Positions 1-8,318 of a stretch of 57,511 nt of DNA are shown here, one piece after another. Numbering within the stretch: the first letter of the stretch is position 1; each line of letters begins with the position of its first letter. The translations under genes were made by a program, and so were the position numbers. The notes beneath the pieces were generated by a model that was not told the DNA's origin, ran no database searches, and saw nothing but the letters and a program-made list of their open reading frames with translations. Origin of the DNA: Granulicella sp. (GTDB lineage: Bacteria > Acidobacteriota > Terriglobia > Terriglobales > Acidobacteriaceae); NCBI GenBank assembly GCA_027365345.1, contig DAHXNO010000073.1, positions 1 through 57,511 on the forward strand, in the 5' to 3' direction.

Positions 1-116
1 TTATTATTTCAGGGTTATTAATATATCCAATATATATGAGGAATTTTTATACAAATAATTAAAAATTAATATTTGGCTTTATTGACGCATTCTATTAATA
101 GTTACATACAAATATT

Positions 117-308
117 TTAATAGTACCAAAACCACTGTCGACCAACATCGCCATCGCATACGATCGCCATCGCATACGCCGTGGCTACCGCATCGGCAAC
201 GCCACAGTGATACACGGGCAGCCCTCCGACCACGACCACGCGTTGATCTTCCTCGGCGCGCAAGCAACAGCGCGCATCGATGACCACGGGCTCCGATGCG
301 GCTACCAC
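117..308 (-). pseudogene. Truncated coding-like fragment, unidentified
   Basis: On the minus strand a frame opens with GTG and reads a plausible protein for about 45 residues, including VVVVGGLPVYHCGVADA and AYAMA. It then runs into the AT-rich edge, where the translation becomes unlike protein and stops after 63 residues. The beginning resembles short leader regions that I associate loosely with acidobacterial transposase or helix-turn-helix genes, but I cannot name the family. The 16-bp tandem duplication at 147-178 lies inside the frame and shifts it. Most likely a decayed or truncated gene start; it could also be a chance frame. Confidence 0.25.
147..178. repeat. 16-bp perfect tandem duplication
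   Basis: The unit ATCGCCATCGCATACG occurs twice without a gap. Because 16 is not a multiple of three, it would frameshift any gene crossing it. It sits close to the junction between the AT-rich edge and GC-rich sequence. Confidence 0.85.
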
Positions 309-555
309 AGGCAGCCCCAGGACAAGCTGGTTGTTCCTGCTTGCCAGCAGATGCCGGACAGGTTTGGGTCCGCGAGTCTATTCCGGGAAAACCCAAGATC
401 TGGCATTTATCCGCTATTATGCTGGAAAACCGGACAGGTATTGGTTCGAGCCCCGGGCAACAAAAAGCTCGGAATTGCCAGTTAGCAAGGGGCTATGTCA
501 GGAGGTCTGAACTTGGGACACGAACGCCTCCGGCCGTGGTTGTCTCCCCCCGGGC

Positions 556-1779
556 TCAGTTTTCCGCCGCATGCAGGATCAGAGCGAAGAAGCGCACCAG
601 CCGCCACTGGTCGCGGAAGGTGGGCCTTTGGCTACCGACGTCGATGTGCGAGATCACCGGAGAGATCAGCGCCATCTTGATCTCCTGGCGCGGAATCTGA
701 CGTTCCAGCCATTGCGTCTCTGCGGAGGGAATGATGTTGTCCGCCCTGCCGCTGAGCAGATAGACAGGGGTTGAGAGCTTCGGCATGCGCCCTTCAGGGC
801 TTACGGCGGCCATCTGCGCCTGGTGCCGCGCGTTGCTGGCGGCGATCATGCGGCGCGTCAGCGGAGAGGAGGTGTCCATCAACTGCCGAACCTCGGCGAG
901 CTGCCGTGGGGTGAGCTTCCGCATGACAGCGCGCTCGGCCGGCCGATCCTCATACAGGTGGTTGCGCAGCGCCAGGCGAACCGCAGCCAGATCCGCGGCG
1001 GGAACAAAGTCCTGGAGGTTTTCATACTCCAGCACCAGGGCGCCGTACTCATGCGGCGGGAGGACTTCTACGGCTCCGTCTGGCCGCGGCTCTCTGCCGG
1101 TGAGGTAGTAGTTGGCCACACGCGCCATGTTGTCCTCCGAGCCCACCGCGGCGACAAATCGGATGGCGGGCCGGTACTGCGGCTCCGTGGCGGCCAGCAG
1201 AGAAAGACTTCCAGAGAAGCTGATGCCCATCACGCCCACCGGCCGGTTACCGGTCGCGTGGTTCAGCCAGATGGCGGATTCGCCGATGGCGGCAATGGAG
1301 TTCGGGCCGACGTGGTAGTCCTTGATGTCCGGCAGCTCTGGGGTGAGCACCTGCAGACCGCAGGAGGCCATCGCTGAGGCGAATTCAATGATGCGGGGCT
1401 CATCGATGCCCAGGTAGTGGACGCCATGCACGATGACCACGCCGGGAGCGTGGGGATGGTCTACCGGCGAATACAGCCGGGCCCGGAGGGTTCCGCTGGG
1501 CAGGGCAAGAAGAAAATCAGTTCTGTGTACCGGTTCAGAGACCACCCATGCCAGGCTGCGGGGAACCGGATCGTCGGCCACGCGGTCCAGAACGGCGATC
1601 GCCTGAAGGCGCGCCAGGGCATACGGCCATTCCAGGGCGGCGTCAACGGCCAGCAGCGCCAGCAGGCACAGCAGCAGAGCCGCCATGTAACGGCGCGGAT
1701 GGGTTGCGATCGCCTGACGCCGCAGGCGCAGAACGTGGGCCAGAGACGGAGGCGCGGAACGGTTTTGCGGCTGAGGCAT
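556..1779 (-). CDS. Alpha/beta hydrolase with N-terminal membrane anchor
   Basis: 407 residues. Residues ~32-47 form a hydrophobic segment after a basic stretch, so the protein is probably anchored in the inner membrane with the enzyme outside. The hydrolase core follows: the strand VVIVHGVHYLG (oxyanion region), the nucleophile elbow around GISFSGSLSL, an acid in SGRADNIIPS, and a late His in ISHIDVG. The elbow reads G-I-S-F-S rather than the usual G-x-S-x-G, so the position after the nucleophile is unusual. Such proteins are esterases, lipases or dienelactone-hydrolase relatives; the substrate cannot be told. It lies 72 bp downstream of the VKOR gene on the same strand, so co-transcription is likely. 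The ATG at 1779 is the first in the frame; no strong ribosome site decides it. Confidence 0.75.
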   Translation of the reverse strand: MPQPQNRSAPPSLAHVLRLRRQAIATHPRRYMAALLLCLLALLAVDAALEWPYALARLQAIAVLDRVADDPVPRSLAWVVSEPVHRTDFLLALPSGTLRARLYSPVDHPHAPGVVIVHGVHYLGIDEPRIIEFASAMASCGLQVLTPELPDIKDYHVGPNSIAAIGESAIWLNHATGNRPVGVMGISFSGSLSLLAATEPQYRPAIRFVAAVGSEDNMARVANYYLTGREPRPDGAVEVLPPHEYGALVLEYENLQDFVPAADLAAVRLALRNHLYEDRPAERAVMRKLTPRQLAEVRQLMDTSSPLTRRMIAASNARHQAQMAAVSPEGRMPKLSTPVYLLSGRADNIIPSAETQWLERQIPRQEIKMALISPVISHIDVGSQRPTFRDQWRLVRFFALILHAAEN

Positions 1780-1851
1780 ACGGGGGCGCTGAGTCTGCGA
1801 GGCGCTGCTGGTGGAGACGGGCGCGGTGTGCGGAGCACTCCGCGGAATGGC

Positions 1852-2334
1852 TCACTTGCCGTGCAAAAGACCGCCTGCTTTGGCTGCGGCTCGTCGGCGG
1901 CGCAGGGCATCCGAGCCGACATTGGCGATGCTCAACAGCAGAATAAGCGTGATGATGCCCATGGAGACCAGGCAGTAGATACACCACTTCTCGATGACGT
2001 AGGCCTCCAGATAGGAGAGAAACGCAGCAAAGAAGAATCCGATTTCGGCAGCTTGCAGGGTGAGCCAGTACTGCTTGCTGAGCACCAGGACTGCAAGCAG
2101 TAGATAACCCGCGATGCCAATCACCGCGATGGGGATATGGATCTTTGCGTTGGCCGCTGCATCGAAGCTGAGGGGAGGGAAGACCGCAAAGCGTCCGTGG
2201 TTCACCTCGCCGCAATCGAACTTCGCTGTTACCGAACAGGGCGGAGCTTGCGATGGATCCTGGAGGTGAATTCGGAGGGCTAAGCAGGAATCGAAGATGC
2301 CGGCGAGTGCAAGCAATGCAATAAGGTAGCGCAT
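1852..2334 (-). CDS. Vitamin K epoxide reductase (VKOR) family protein
   Basis: 160 residues from the ATG at 2334, chosen over an upstream in-frame start because TGAGGT lies just before it and the protein then begins with a membrane segment (MRYLIALLALAGIF). Four or five hydrophobic segments are visible. The two cysteine pairs of bacterial VKOR are present: loop cysteines C33 and C41, and the active-site C118-I-Y-C121 in a WCIYC motif; IPIAVIG matches the conserved segment after the loop. Family members reoxidise periplasmic thiol oxidoreductases and pass electrons to quinone, replacing DsbB. No DsbA-like or thioredoxin-like partner is fused to it or adjacent, so the partner must be elsewhere. 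Membrane location, disulphide formation role inferred from family. Confidence 0.85.
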   Translation of the reverse strand: MRYLIALLALAGIFDSCLALRIHLQDPSQAPPCSVTAKFDCGEVNHGRFAVFPPLSFDAAANAKIHIPIAVIGIAGYLLLAVLVLSKQYWLTLQAAEIGFFFAAFLSYLEAYVIEKWCIYCLVSMGIITLILLLSIANVGSDALRRRRAAAKAGGLLHGK

Positions 2335-2760
2335 GGTGACCTCATTGTATGAGATCGCAGGCGAGCGGCGCCAAAGAGGGGCGCGGCGGGGCGACGCCCA
2401 GGGTTGCCTCCAAGCCAGCCGAGGAGACTGGCAAGTGTGTGCTGCCGGCGAGTTGTGTTCTGAGGACAATGGTTCCGCGTGGCGCTATGTACTACGCTAT
2501 GCAGTGATGGCGGTTACGAGGGGTTGTGGCCGTCGCAGGCGCGACCGAACATCGTCCAGCGAATGGGTGCGCCCAGGTCAGAAAAGGAACTCGCCGAGTT
2601 CCAGCGGTCTGCCACGGCAGTGGCCAAACCCCCTCTTCCATCACCATCAGGTACGCTGGAGCAAGATCCTTTATGGAATCCTCTCTGGGATCGAAGCGGC
2701 CGAGTGGATTCTCGTTGGCTCCGGGAGGCGGGACACTACGCTCTGCGCCGGGCTTTGGGA
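2335..2760. other. Intergenic region upstream of VKOR
   Basis: About 425 bases between the VKOR start and the 3' end of the next minus-strand gene. It must hold the VKOR promoter near its left side. I see no convincing gene, tRNA or strong hairpin; open frames here lack ribosome sites and protein-like composition. Confidence 0.5.
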
Positions 2761-3699
2761 TTACGGATTCAGAACGAGCGTGCGCTCCAACTGGAAGTTG
2801 AGGACGCTCTCCGCAGGCACCTTGACGGTCTTGCCATGGGTGAAGATCTGTGTGCCGAGCCCGCCGACACCCCCGGCCACGGCGCCTATGGCTGCGCCCT
2901 CGCCGCCGCCAAAGGCCGCACCCAGTAGCGAACCCAGAGCCAGTCCGCCGCCGCCAAAGAGCGCCGTACGCTTGTTCATACCCACGCCCTCCTGTCCACC
3001 GACGGAACTGGAGTCGACCATGTAGACCTGGCCATTCACACGGATCGCGTAGAGGTCAAGCGCGTAGGCTTGGCCATGCATGCCGCCCTGGGAAGCATCG
3101 ACTACCTGGAGTTCGGCGGGGGTTCCGGCGGGGATGGCGATGATCCCTTGGCTATCGCGAATGTTGTTCTGGATCGTGGCCGGGTACCGCATGCCTGCCG
3201 TGTCCTTGCTGGTGTCAATGCGAACATCGGTGCGGACGTCAATTTGCGTTCCGGAGGGAACGACGATGGAGCTGCGCTCAGGTCCCGCAGGGCTCCCGGC
3301 CATCGCGGGACCCATGGTTGCCGTGGTCATCGGCGCGGAAGGAGAAGCCTGCTCGGAGAAGATAAGGGTGGTAACGTCACTGAGCGGAAAGACGTACGAG
3401 ATGCCGCTTTCGCCGTTCATGCTCAGCGTGGTGAGGCCGACAAGCTGTCCCTTGTATGCGTGGCCGCTGCGTAGTGTGATGTGGTCGGCCACGTTGGAAA
3501 AGACGATGGACTGCACCTGAGCGATGGGGAAGGTGTACTGGATGCCTTGCATGTCCTTGAAGACGAGCTTTCCGCTGGGCGCGCCGGTGAAGGCGCCAGA
3601 GTAGCTGCGGCCATCATGCAGAACCACAATGTCAGCGTAGGAAGCGCTGCTGAAGGTGAAGAGAAATCCAAGGAGGAGAACGAGGACGAGCTTTTTCAT
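2761..3699 (-). CDS. Secreted protein with C-terminal glycine-zipper segment
   Basis: 312 residues. A clear signal peptide (MKKLVLVLLLGFLFTF..., cleavage probably after SYA) precedes two similar ~50-residue blocks, DGRSYSGAFTG...QVQSIVF and SGHAYKGQLVG...DVTTLIF, which look like an internal duplication. A middle part follows containing VVPSGTQIDVRTDVRIDT, then a glycine/alanine-rich stretch (residues ~250-283) of the glycine-zipper type, and a last strand VPAESVLNFQLERTLVL. I have seen this architecture in acidobacterial envelope proteins but know no assigned function. An AGGAG lies ~12 bases before the ATG. Periplasmic or outer-membrane-associated location is inferred. Confidence 0.7.
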   Translation of the reverse strand: MKKLVLVLLLGFLFTFSSASYADIVVLHDGRSYSGAFTGAPSGKLVFKDMQGIQYTFPIAQVQSIVFSNVADHITLRSGHAYKGQLVGLTTLSMNGESGISYVFPLSDVTTLIFSEQASPSAPMTTATMGPAMAGSPAGPERSSIVVPSGTQIDVRTDVRIDTSKDTAGMRYPATIQNNIRDSQGIIAIPAGTPAELQVVDASQGGMHGQAYALDLYAIRVNGQVYMVDSSSVGGQEGVGMNKRTALFGGGGLALGSLLGAAFGGGEGAAIGAVAGGVGGLGTQIFTHGKTVKVPAESVLNFQLERTLVLNP

Positions 3700-3782
3700 G
3701 GTTTCAAATGACTCCTGCGAAAGGGGCGCGATCCGTCTGCACAGCCTGGATCCATCACTCAGTCCTGAGGCGGCCCCAATGG

Positions 3783-4010
3783 TTCAATTGTTCGGGCAGT
3801 TTGCGCAACTTGCCGAGCACAAGTATACCGGATCAGGCGGCGGCTCTTTCAGGCTGGAGTGTGGCTAGCTGAGGTTATCGAACTCCAGGTAGCCACCGAT
3901 GGAGGTCCAGGCGTCCTGGGCTGCGGGCCAAGCGTGCAGTTAAACATCCTCGCGCTTGATCAGCCCGCTGCCGGCGAAGGCCGTCCCGGATGTCATCGAT
4001 ATGCCCTATC
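3783..4010 (-). pseudogene. Decayed C-terminal end of an IS3-type transposase
   Basis: Reading the minus strand gives a recognisable end of an IS3-family OrfB integrase: LIKREDV, then stop (TAA where the family has Tyr), LHAWPAAQDAW, IGGYLEFDN, a second in-frame stop, PHSSLKEPPPDPVYL, and a final TGA at 3783-3785. In intact elements this reads like IKYEDVYLHAY...YLxFYNxxRPHSSLxxxTPxxVY. Two internal stops and loss of everything upstream show it is inactive. It ends 12 bases from the degenerate tRNA-Pro copy, which may have been carried or disrupted by this element. Confidence 0.7.
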
Positions 4011-4022
4011 GCGGCAACAAGG

Positions 4023-4099
4023 CGGGACGTGGCTCAGCCTGGTAGAGCGCGTCTTTGGGGTGAGCGAGGTCGCGAGTTCGAATCGAGTCGTCCCGACGA
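4023..4099 (+). pseudogene. Degenerate tRNA-Pro(GGG) copy
   Basis: Same 77-nt length and almost the same sequence as the intact tRNA-Pro at 44672-44748, including acceptor stem, D arm, anticodon loop TTGGGGT and T loop TTCGAAT. Differences fall in stems. In the anticodon stem pair 28-42 changed from A-U to G-C (compensated), but pair 30-40 is now C-A and two others are G-U. In the T stem pairs 51-63 and 52-62 are G-A and A-G mismatches. The encoded CCA end reads CGA. A transcript would probably be unstable or unprocessed. Seven bases immediately upstream (CAACAAG) are also shared with the intact gene, so the duplicated block was larger than the tRNA. Confidence 0.8.
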
Positions 4100-4388
4100 T
4101 TGTGCTCAGCAGCAGCAACATCCTCCAGCGAAGACGCAGTCTGCTTCGAGCGGCGCGGAGCGTGTACTCCGGTTCCCATGTACACCGATTCCGTTCTACA
4201 CAACTCCACAGCTCGCGCCCCAGAAACTGGGCATGTGGCCTGGAAGGGAAGCGGTTTGATCGTCATTATGCCGAGCAGGCTGCCGCACGATTCGCGCGCG
4301 GGGGTTTCCATCGGCATGGGCGAAGGAATGACGCGACAGGGGCTTGATCTGAGGAATGTTCCTGGCACAAGACGAGGAAGCGCCCCTC

Positions 4389-7300
4389 TTACGGTGCGAG
4401 CGCCTCCCCTGCTGAAGCGACGGCTCCCATATTCGGCGGGTTGGTGTACGGCACGCCATAGTAGTCGTCGGTGAGTCCGCTGATGGCTACTCCGGCGCCA
4501 AGGATCTGGCTGTTCGGCAGAGGATAGAAGGAGTTGTTTGCCGCAAACGGATCGAACACATCCAGATCCGCCTCCCCCCCTGGCCACGGCTGAGCGGGTT
4601 CATTCACCAGCAGTGGGTCTTCACAAAGAACGCCGGTGCTGGTTCCTGGATAGGTCTCGCCGGTGCAACTTCCTGACGTCATGCCATACTCGATGTTGTG
4701 CGAGACGTTCAGAGTGATCCCCGTCTCGGCCAGGTCGCCATTGCCGCCGGCGGAGAAATAATAGACGGACGGAGTTCCTGAATCCGTGGCACCCCATGGG
4801 TCCTGGTATCCCAAAAACACGTTATTGGTGGAGTTGATCGTCGCCGGACAGTTGGTATCGGATCCGGAGCACGCCACATAGAGCGCAATGGAATCGGCGC
4901 TGATGAATGTATTGTTCTGTAAGTTCCATGTTGAACCGATCGGAATGACGCTGGCCATTCCATCTCCACCTGCCCGGCAGAAGTTAGAGAGGTACATGTT
5001 GTACGTGGACGGCACGCCATCCATGGGCTGGCTCATGCGACTGCAATTATTCACCGTGAGGTTATTTTGGAACGTCGTGGTATTGACGATTCCGTCGGTT
5101 CCTCCCCACTTCCAGTTCGATCCCATATTTCCAATGGCGACCGAGTTGATAATGGTTAACTGGGGTATGGAGATGTGCGGTCCAATGAATCCGTCCTTCG
5201 TGTTGTAATCATCTACGCAGTGGTTGCAGTAGAACGCAGAAAGTTCGCTGGACTGCCCCCCGCTGCCGGAACCCTGTCCGCTCCAGCTATCGCCAAAGCC
5301 CATGGAATTGGGGTCGTAGCACACTTGGGCTGGATACTTCGCCGTAATCGGATACTGTTCGTAGCAACCGTTAAAGATCATCGTCACATAGTTGGCCGTG
5401 ATGCTGGATCCGGGGGCATCCGGCGTGGCGTTCCCGTCATCGAACATCCATCCCGCAAGAGCATTGAAACCCGCAAACACTCGGGTCATAGTTATAGGCC
5501 CCCCTATGGGGCCAAAAAAGGCAGCCGAGTCGAAGCCATGGATATACACATCCTGAAAGGTAATGTTGGAAGTGGTATTGTCCGTCAAAAATCCGTTCTG
5601 CGCATAATCACTGTATGGTATGTTGTTCGAGCACGGTGCAGGATAAGCCGGGGCGCCTACCCCTATAGTGCATTTGCCGTTATGGGTAGTTAGTTCAATG
5701 CCCTCGATCTCGACGTAGCTGGTTGAGGTGAGATTGAACGTCTGGACGAGCCCAAACCCGCCAAACAGTTGCGTCTCGTTCGTCTTGCCGTACGGGTAGT
5801 TATTGTTGATCGGGGTGCAGGTGTAGGTTCCATAGGCGCATTGCCCAAGGATTCTGGTAGGCTGCTTGGCGGTGCCTGCGGGGATGGGCGGATTGAAGCA
5901 GCTAATATTGGGGTTTCCGTAGCCGCACCAGGAGTTCGGGGGGTTGCCGTTGTTGTTGTTGTCGTAACCCAGCCGGCAGTCTGGGTTCGCAGGGTTCATC
6001 TGAGAACCCAGCGCCGTGCAGCCACGAATCACTACTGTGTCTCCCCCGCTGATCACCCATGCGTTTGGGTCGCCCGCGTTATCGCTCCACAGATAGCGAA
6101 CGTCATTGAACGCACAGTTCTGATTGACGCCGTTACCCGGATAGGGCTGGTCGTACATCCCGTTGCACTGGCCGGTAGGCACGTTGGAACTGTACCGCGT
6201 TCCACCGTCGGGGCGAATAAACCAAGTGGTACCCGGCGAAGCTGTCTCCGGATCGATCGTCATTGAGATGGTGGCTGACTTACTCTGTGCTGGGCTACTG
6301 CTATCGGTTACCGTGACGGTAAAACTGGAGACTCCATCGCCGGTCGGCGTGCCGGAGACCACTCCGCTGGATGCAGCCAGTGTCAGACCGGCCGGCAGAC
6401 TCCCAGAGCTCACCTTCCACGTGTAAGGGGCGGTTCCTCCGCTGGCCGTCAGCGTCGCCGTGTAGGAGGTGTTGGTGGTTCCGGTGGCGAGGGTCGTCGA
6501 GGTGATGTTGAGCGCCGGCGGCGCCACGGTCAAGGTCAGCGTCTTGGAGGCACTCTGCTCCGGGCTGCTGCTGTCATGGACGCTGACGGTAAAGCTGGAG
6601 GTTCCATTTGACGTCGGCGTCCCAGAGATCGCTCCCCCAGAGGACAGGGTCAAGCCCGCAGGCAAGCTGCCTGAGCTCACCGTCCAGGTGTAAGGACTGG
6701 TTCCGCCGCTGGCCGACAGCGTCTGCGTATACGCCGTTCCGCTCGTGCCCGCGGGCAGCGAAGCGCTGGTAATTGCAAGCGGAGGATCCGACACCGGCGC
6801 AACCGTCACGGCGATGGAGACAGCCGCTGTCTGCGTTTGGACCGGACTGCTGCTGTCACTCACGCTGACGGTAAAGGCGAAGGTTCCGCTCAGCGTCGGG
6901 ACTCCGGAGATCACCCCACTCGCTGCGGCAAGGTGCAAACCCGCCGGCAGACTTCCTGCAACAACGCTCCAGGTATACGGGGACGTCCCTCCAGTCGCCG
7001 CAAGGGCGGCGTTGTAAGAGCTTCCCTCCACGCCGGTCGATAAGGAGGTGCTGGAGATCGCCAAAGGCAGTGTCGCATTGGTCGTGGCCGAGACGATGGA
7101 CACAGGAACCGTCTGCGACGATCTGCCTGTCGTGACATCCCGTACCTGCACTTGAGCTGTCCCCGGAACCGCAATGCTGCTCCCCTCAACCGATGCGGCG
7201 AGCGTCCCGGAATTCACCTGCGACGTGGATAGCTGGGCGCCGTTCCATAAGATTACCGCGCTCGGGGTGAAGTTGGTTCCAGACACCTCCACCGTGGCTG

Positions 7301-7475
7301 CCCGTGTGCCTGCCATGATCGACTGCGGAAGAACTGATTTGATCGTGGGGTTGACAATGGACTCGACCACTGCGCTGCCGCAACCTAGGAGCGACACGAT
7401 CGCCGTGATCCCCATACCGATTCCAATGGCCTTGACCGTTCTCAAGATGCACCTCTGAACCATGCCCAATTTCAT
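4389..7475 (-). CDS. Large lipoprotein: TIG domain, three putative-Ig repeats, C-terminal beta-helix-like region
   Basis: 1028 residues. The N-terminus is a lipoprotein signal with lipobox SLLGC (Cys32). Residues ~42-127 look like an IPT/TIG domain (SVLPQSIMAGTRAATVEVSG). Three ~88-residue putative-Ig (He_PIG) repeats follow at ~137-225, ~232-318 and ~322-409, each with GGTxPYTWxVxxGSLPAGL and ISGxPT. From ~418 to the end is a Cys- and Asn-containing region with short repeating strands (NNTF, NNVF, SHNIEYG), suggesting a right-handed parallel beta-helix of the pectate-lyase-like type. It is probably a surface-exposed adhesin or polysaccharide-binding or -degrading protein; no catalytic residues can be assigned. 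GGAAGGCGA precedes the ATG. A ~215-bp decayed relative of codons ~667-735 lies at 44397-44612, and both copies sit beside a tRNA-Pro. Confidence 0.75.
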   Translation of the reverse strand: MKLGMVQRCILRTVKAIGIGMGITAIVSLLGCGSAVVESIVNPTIKSVLPQSIMAGTRAATVEVSGTNFTPSAVILWNGAQLSTSQVNSGTLAASVEGSSIAVPGTAQVQVRDVTTGRSSQTVPVSIVSATTNATLPLAISSTSLSTGVEGSSYNAALAATGGTSPYTWSVVAGSLPAGLHLAAASGVISGVPTLSGTFAFTVSVSDSSSPVQTQTAAVSIAVTVAPVSDPPLAITSASLPAGTSGTAYTQTLSASGGTSPYTWTVSSGSLPAGLTLSSGGAISGTPTSNGTSSFTVSVHDSSSPEQSASKTLTLTVAPPALNITSTTLATGTTNTSYTATLTASGGTAPYTWKVSSGSLPAGLTLAASSGVVSGTPTGDGVSSFTVTVTDSSSPAQSKSATISMTIDPETASPGTTWFIRPDGGTRYSSNVPTGQCNGMYDQPYPGNGVNQNCAFNDVRYLWSDNAGDPNAWVISGGDTVVIRGCTALGSQMNPANPDCRLGYDNNNNGNPPNSWCGYGNPNISCFNPPIPAGTAKQPTRILGQCAYGTYTCTPINNNYPYGKTNETQLFGGFGLVQTFNLTSTSYVEIEGIELTTHNGKCTIGVGAPAYPAPCSNNIPYSDYAQNGFLTDNTTSNITFQDVYIHGFDSAAFFGPIGGPITMTRVFAGFNALAGWMFDDGNATPDAPGSSITANYVTMIFNGCYEQYPITAKYPAQVCYDPNSMGFGDSWSGQGSGSGGQSSELSAFYCNHCVDDYNTKDGFIGPHISIPQLTIINSVAIGNMGSNWKWGGTDGIVNTTTFQNNLTVNNCSRMSQPMDGVPSTYNMYLSNFCRAGGDGMASVIPIGSTWNLQNNTFISADSIALYVACSGSDTNCPATINSTNNVFLGYQDPWGATDSGTPSVYYFSAGGNGDLAETGITLNVSHNIEYGMTSGSCTGETYPGTSTGVLCEDPLLVNEPAQPWPGGEADLDVFDPFAANNSFYPLPNSQILGAGVAISGLTDDYYGVPYTNPPNMGAVASAGEALAP
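6249..7067 (-). repeat. Three tandem putative-Ig coding repeats
   Basis: Three in-frame units of roughly 270 bp within the lipoprotein gene encode near-identical motifs (PYTW, GSLPAGL, SGxPT, DSSSPxQ). The similarity is visible in DNA as well as protein, so unequal recombination could change the unit number between strains. Confidence 0.75.
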
Positions 7476-7492
7476 TCGCCTTCCGGTCAGTT

Positions 7493-7509
7493 ACTTCCTT
7501 ATCGGAAGT
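7493..7509. promoter_or_regulatory. Candidate operator: ACTTCC-N5-GGAAGT dyad
   Basis: A 6-bp perfect inverted repeat with a 5-base spacer lies 18-34 bases upstream of the lipoprotein ATG, between a TATAGT -10-like hexamer and the ribosome site. It is overlapped by two direct copies of AGTTACT (7489-7495 and 7507-7513), with an inverted copy AGTAAC just beyond. It could be a repressor site or a 5'-UTR hairpin. Confidence 0.35.
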
Positions 7510-7559
7510 TACTAAGCGGAACTATAGTAACCAACTTTGCGATTACTCTAGACTGTACC

Positions 7560-7616
7560 ATGGCGATACGAAAGTATCAGGTGCAACTGTCCGAAGAGTC
7601 TCTGCCTCAAAATTAA
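7560..7616 (+). pseudogene. 18-codon transposase-start-like remnant
   Basis: ATG opens the frame MAIRKYQVQLSEES and stops after 18 codons. The first dozen residues resemble the start of IS630-type transposases (M-x-x-KY-x-V-x-L-xx-EE). It is too short to be sure and there is no ribosome site, so this is only a suggestion of insertion-sequence debris. Confidence 0.2.
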
Positions 7617-8318
7617 CCAACTGATCAACTGCAACGATCATCGGTAATCGGAGAATGGCAGCTTGAGGTCGGGTTGACTATATAAACTATTTATTATCAG
7701 TTATTTATATCAAAACAATCTGTCCTCTCTCCATCAGAGGCAGGGTGTGTCGCTCTAAGAGATTGTTCAAATTAATCTGAAATAGTCAAAATGAGGGAGC
7801 GCAAGAAGCCTGCAGCGGCCGCAAGCAGCCAATAGCTGCTCGACTCCTCCTCTTTACAGGAATTTTGAATTATTTGATAGATTCTATTAGCCTTATAGAG
7901 CTAGCGTCGCGTAAGCACCGCCGCCAGGCTACTGGGTTTGCAGAACTAGGGCAGTGTCTCCAGGAAGGACACTCGTGACCGATAGTCGCCCGTGAAACGA
8001 AAGTGCTTCCCGATGCCTCGCTCCCCACGGCCCGGGCATGGTAATCAAAAGTTTTGTTACTTAAGAATATGTCGCGGCCATCCCTCGATAACCTCTGGGT
8101 TCGAGTACCCGGTTCGCCTTTCCGATCTCGTCCATCGGAGGGCCAACTCCGCCGGCCTGACCGTTGACAGAGACCCCACCCTCCAGCGCAGGAAACGCAC
8201 GCAGATGCGTTGCAGGCAGCGGGCGCCCGGAGTCGGCGCACACAGGGACTCTGCACCGGCACGACACACGCCGGCGACGCCGGGGCTGAAGCCGAACACC
8301 GGTACAAAGCCCCTCTGG

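Larger units (their letters stand above)
1..555. other. AT-rich left edge and non-coding stretch
   Basis: The first ~130 bases are strongly AT-rich, unlike the GC-rich remainder, and the change is abrupt. From there to the hydrolase stop codon no convincing complete gene is seen. The stretch holds a perfect 16-bp tandem duplication (147-178), a minus-strand coding-like scrap (117-308), and two direct copies of CCGGACAGGT (354-363 and 430-439) about 76 bp apart. Together these look like mobile-element debris or an integration boundary, but that is inference. Confidence 0.5.
7476..8318. other. Long AT-richer intergenic region upstream of the lipoprotein gene
   Basis: About 840 bases without a convincing gene. 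The part next to the lipoprotein start holds a dyad (7493-7509) and a TATAGT -10-like hexamer read leftward around 7519-7524. A short open frame at 7560-7616 looks like the start of a transposase. Between ~7680 and ~7900 the sequence is AT-rich without protein-like frames; from ~7900 to 8318 it is GC-rich with only frames that look random. The length and composition fit mobile-element decay. Confidence 0.5.

Noticed and set aside
8090-8126. GGGTTCGAGTACCC, resembling a tRNA T arm
   Set aside because: The loop would have eight bases, and no acceptor, D or anticodon arms can be built around it.
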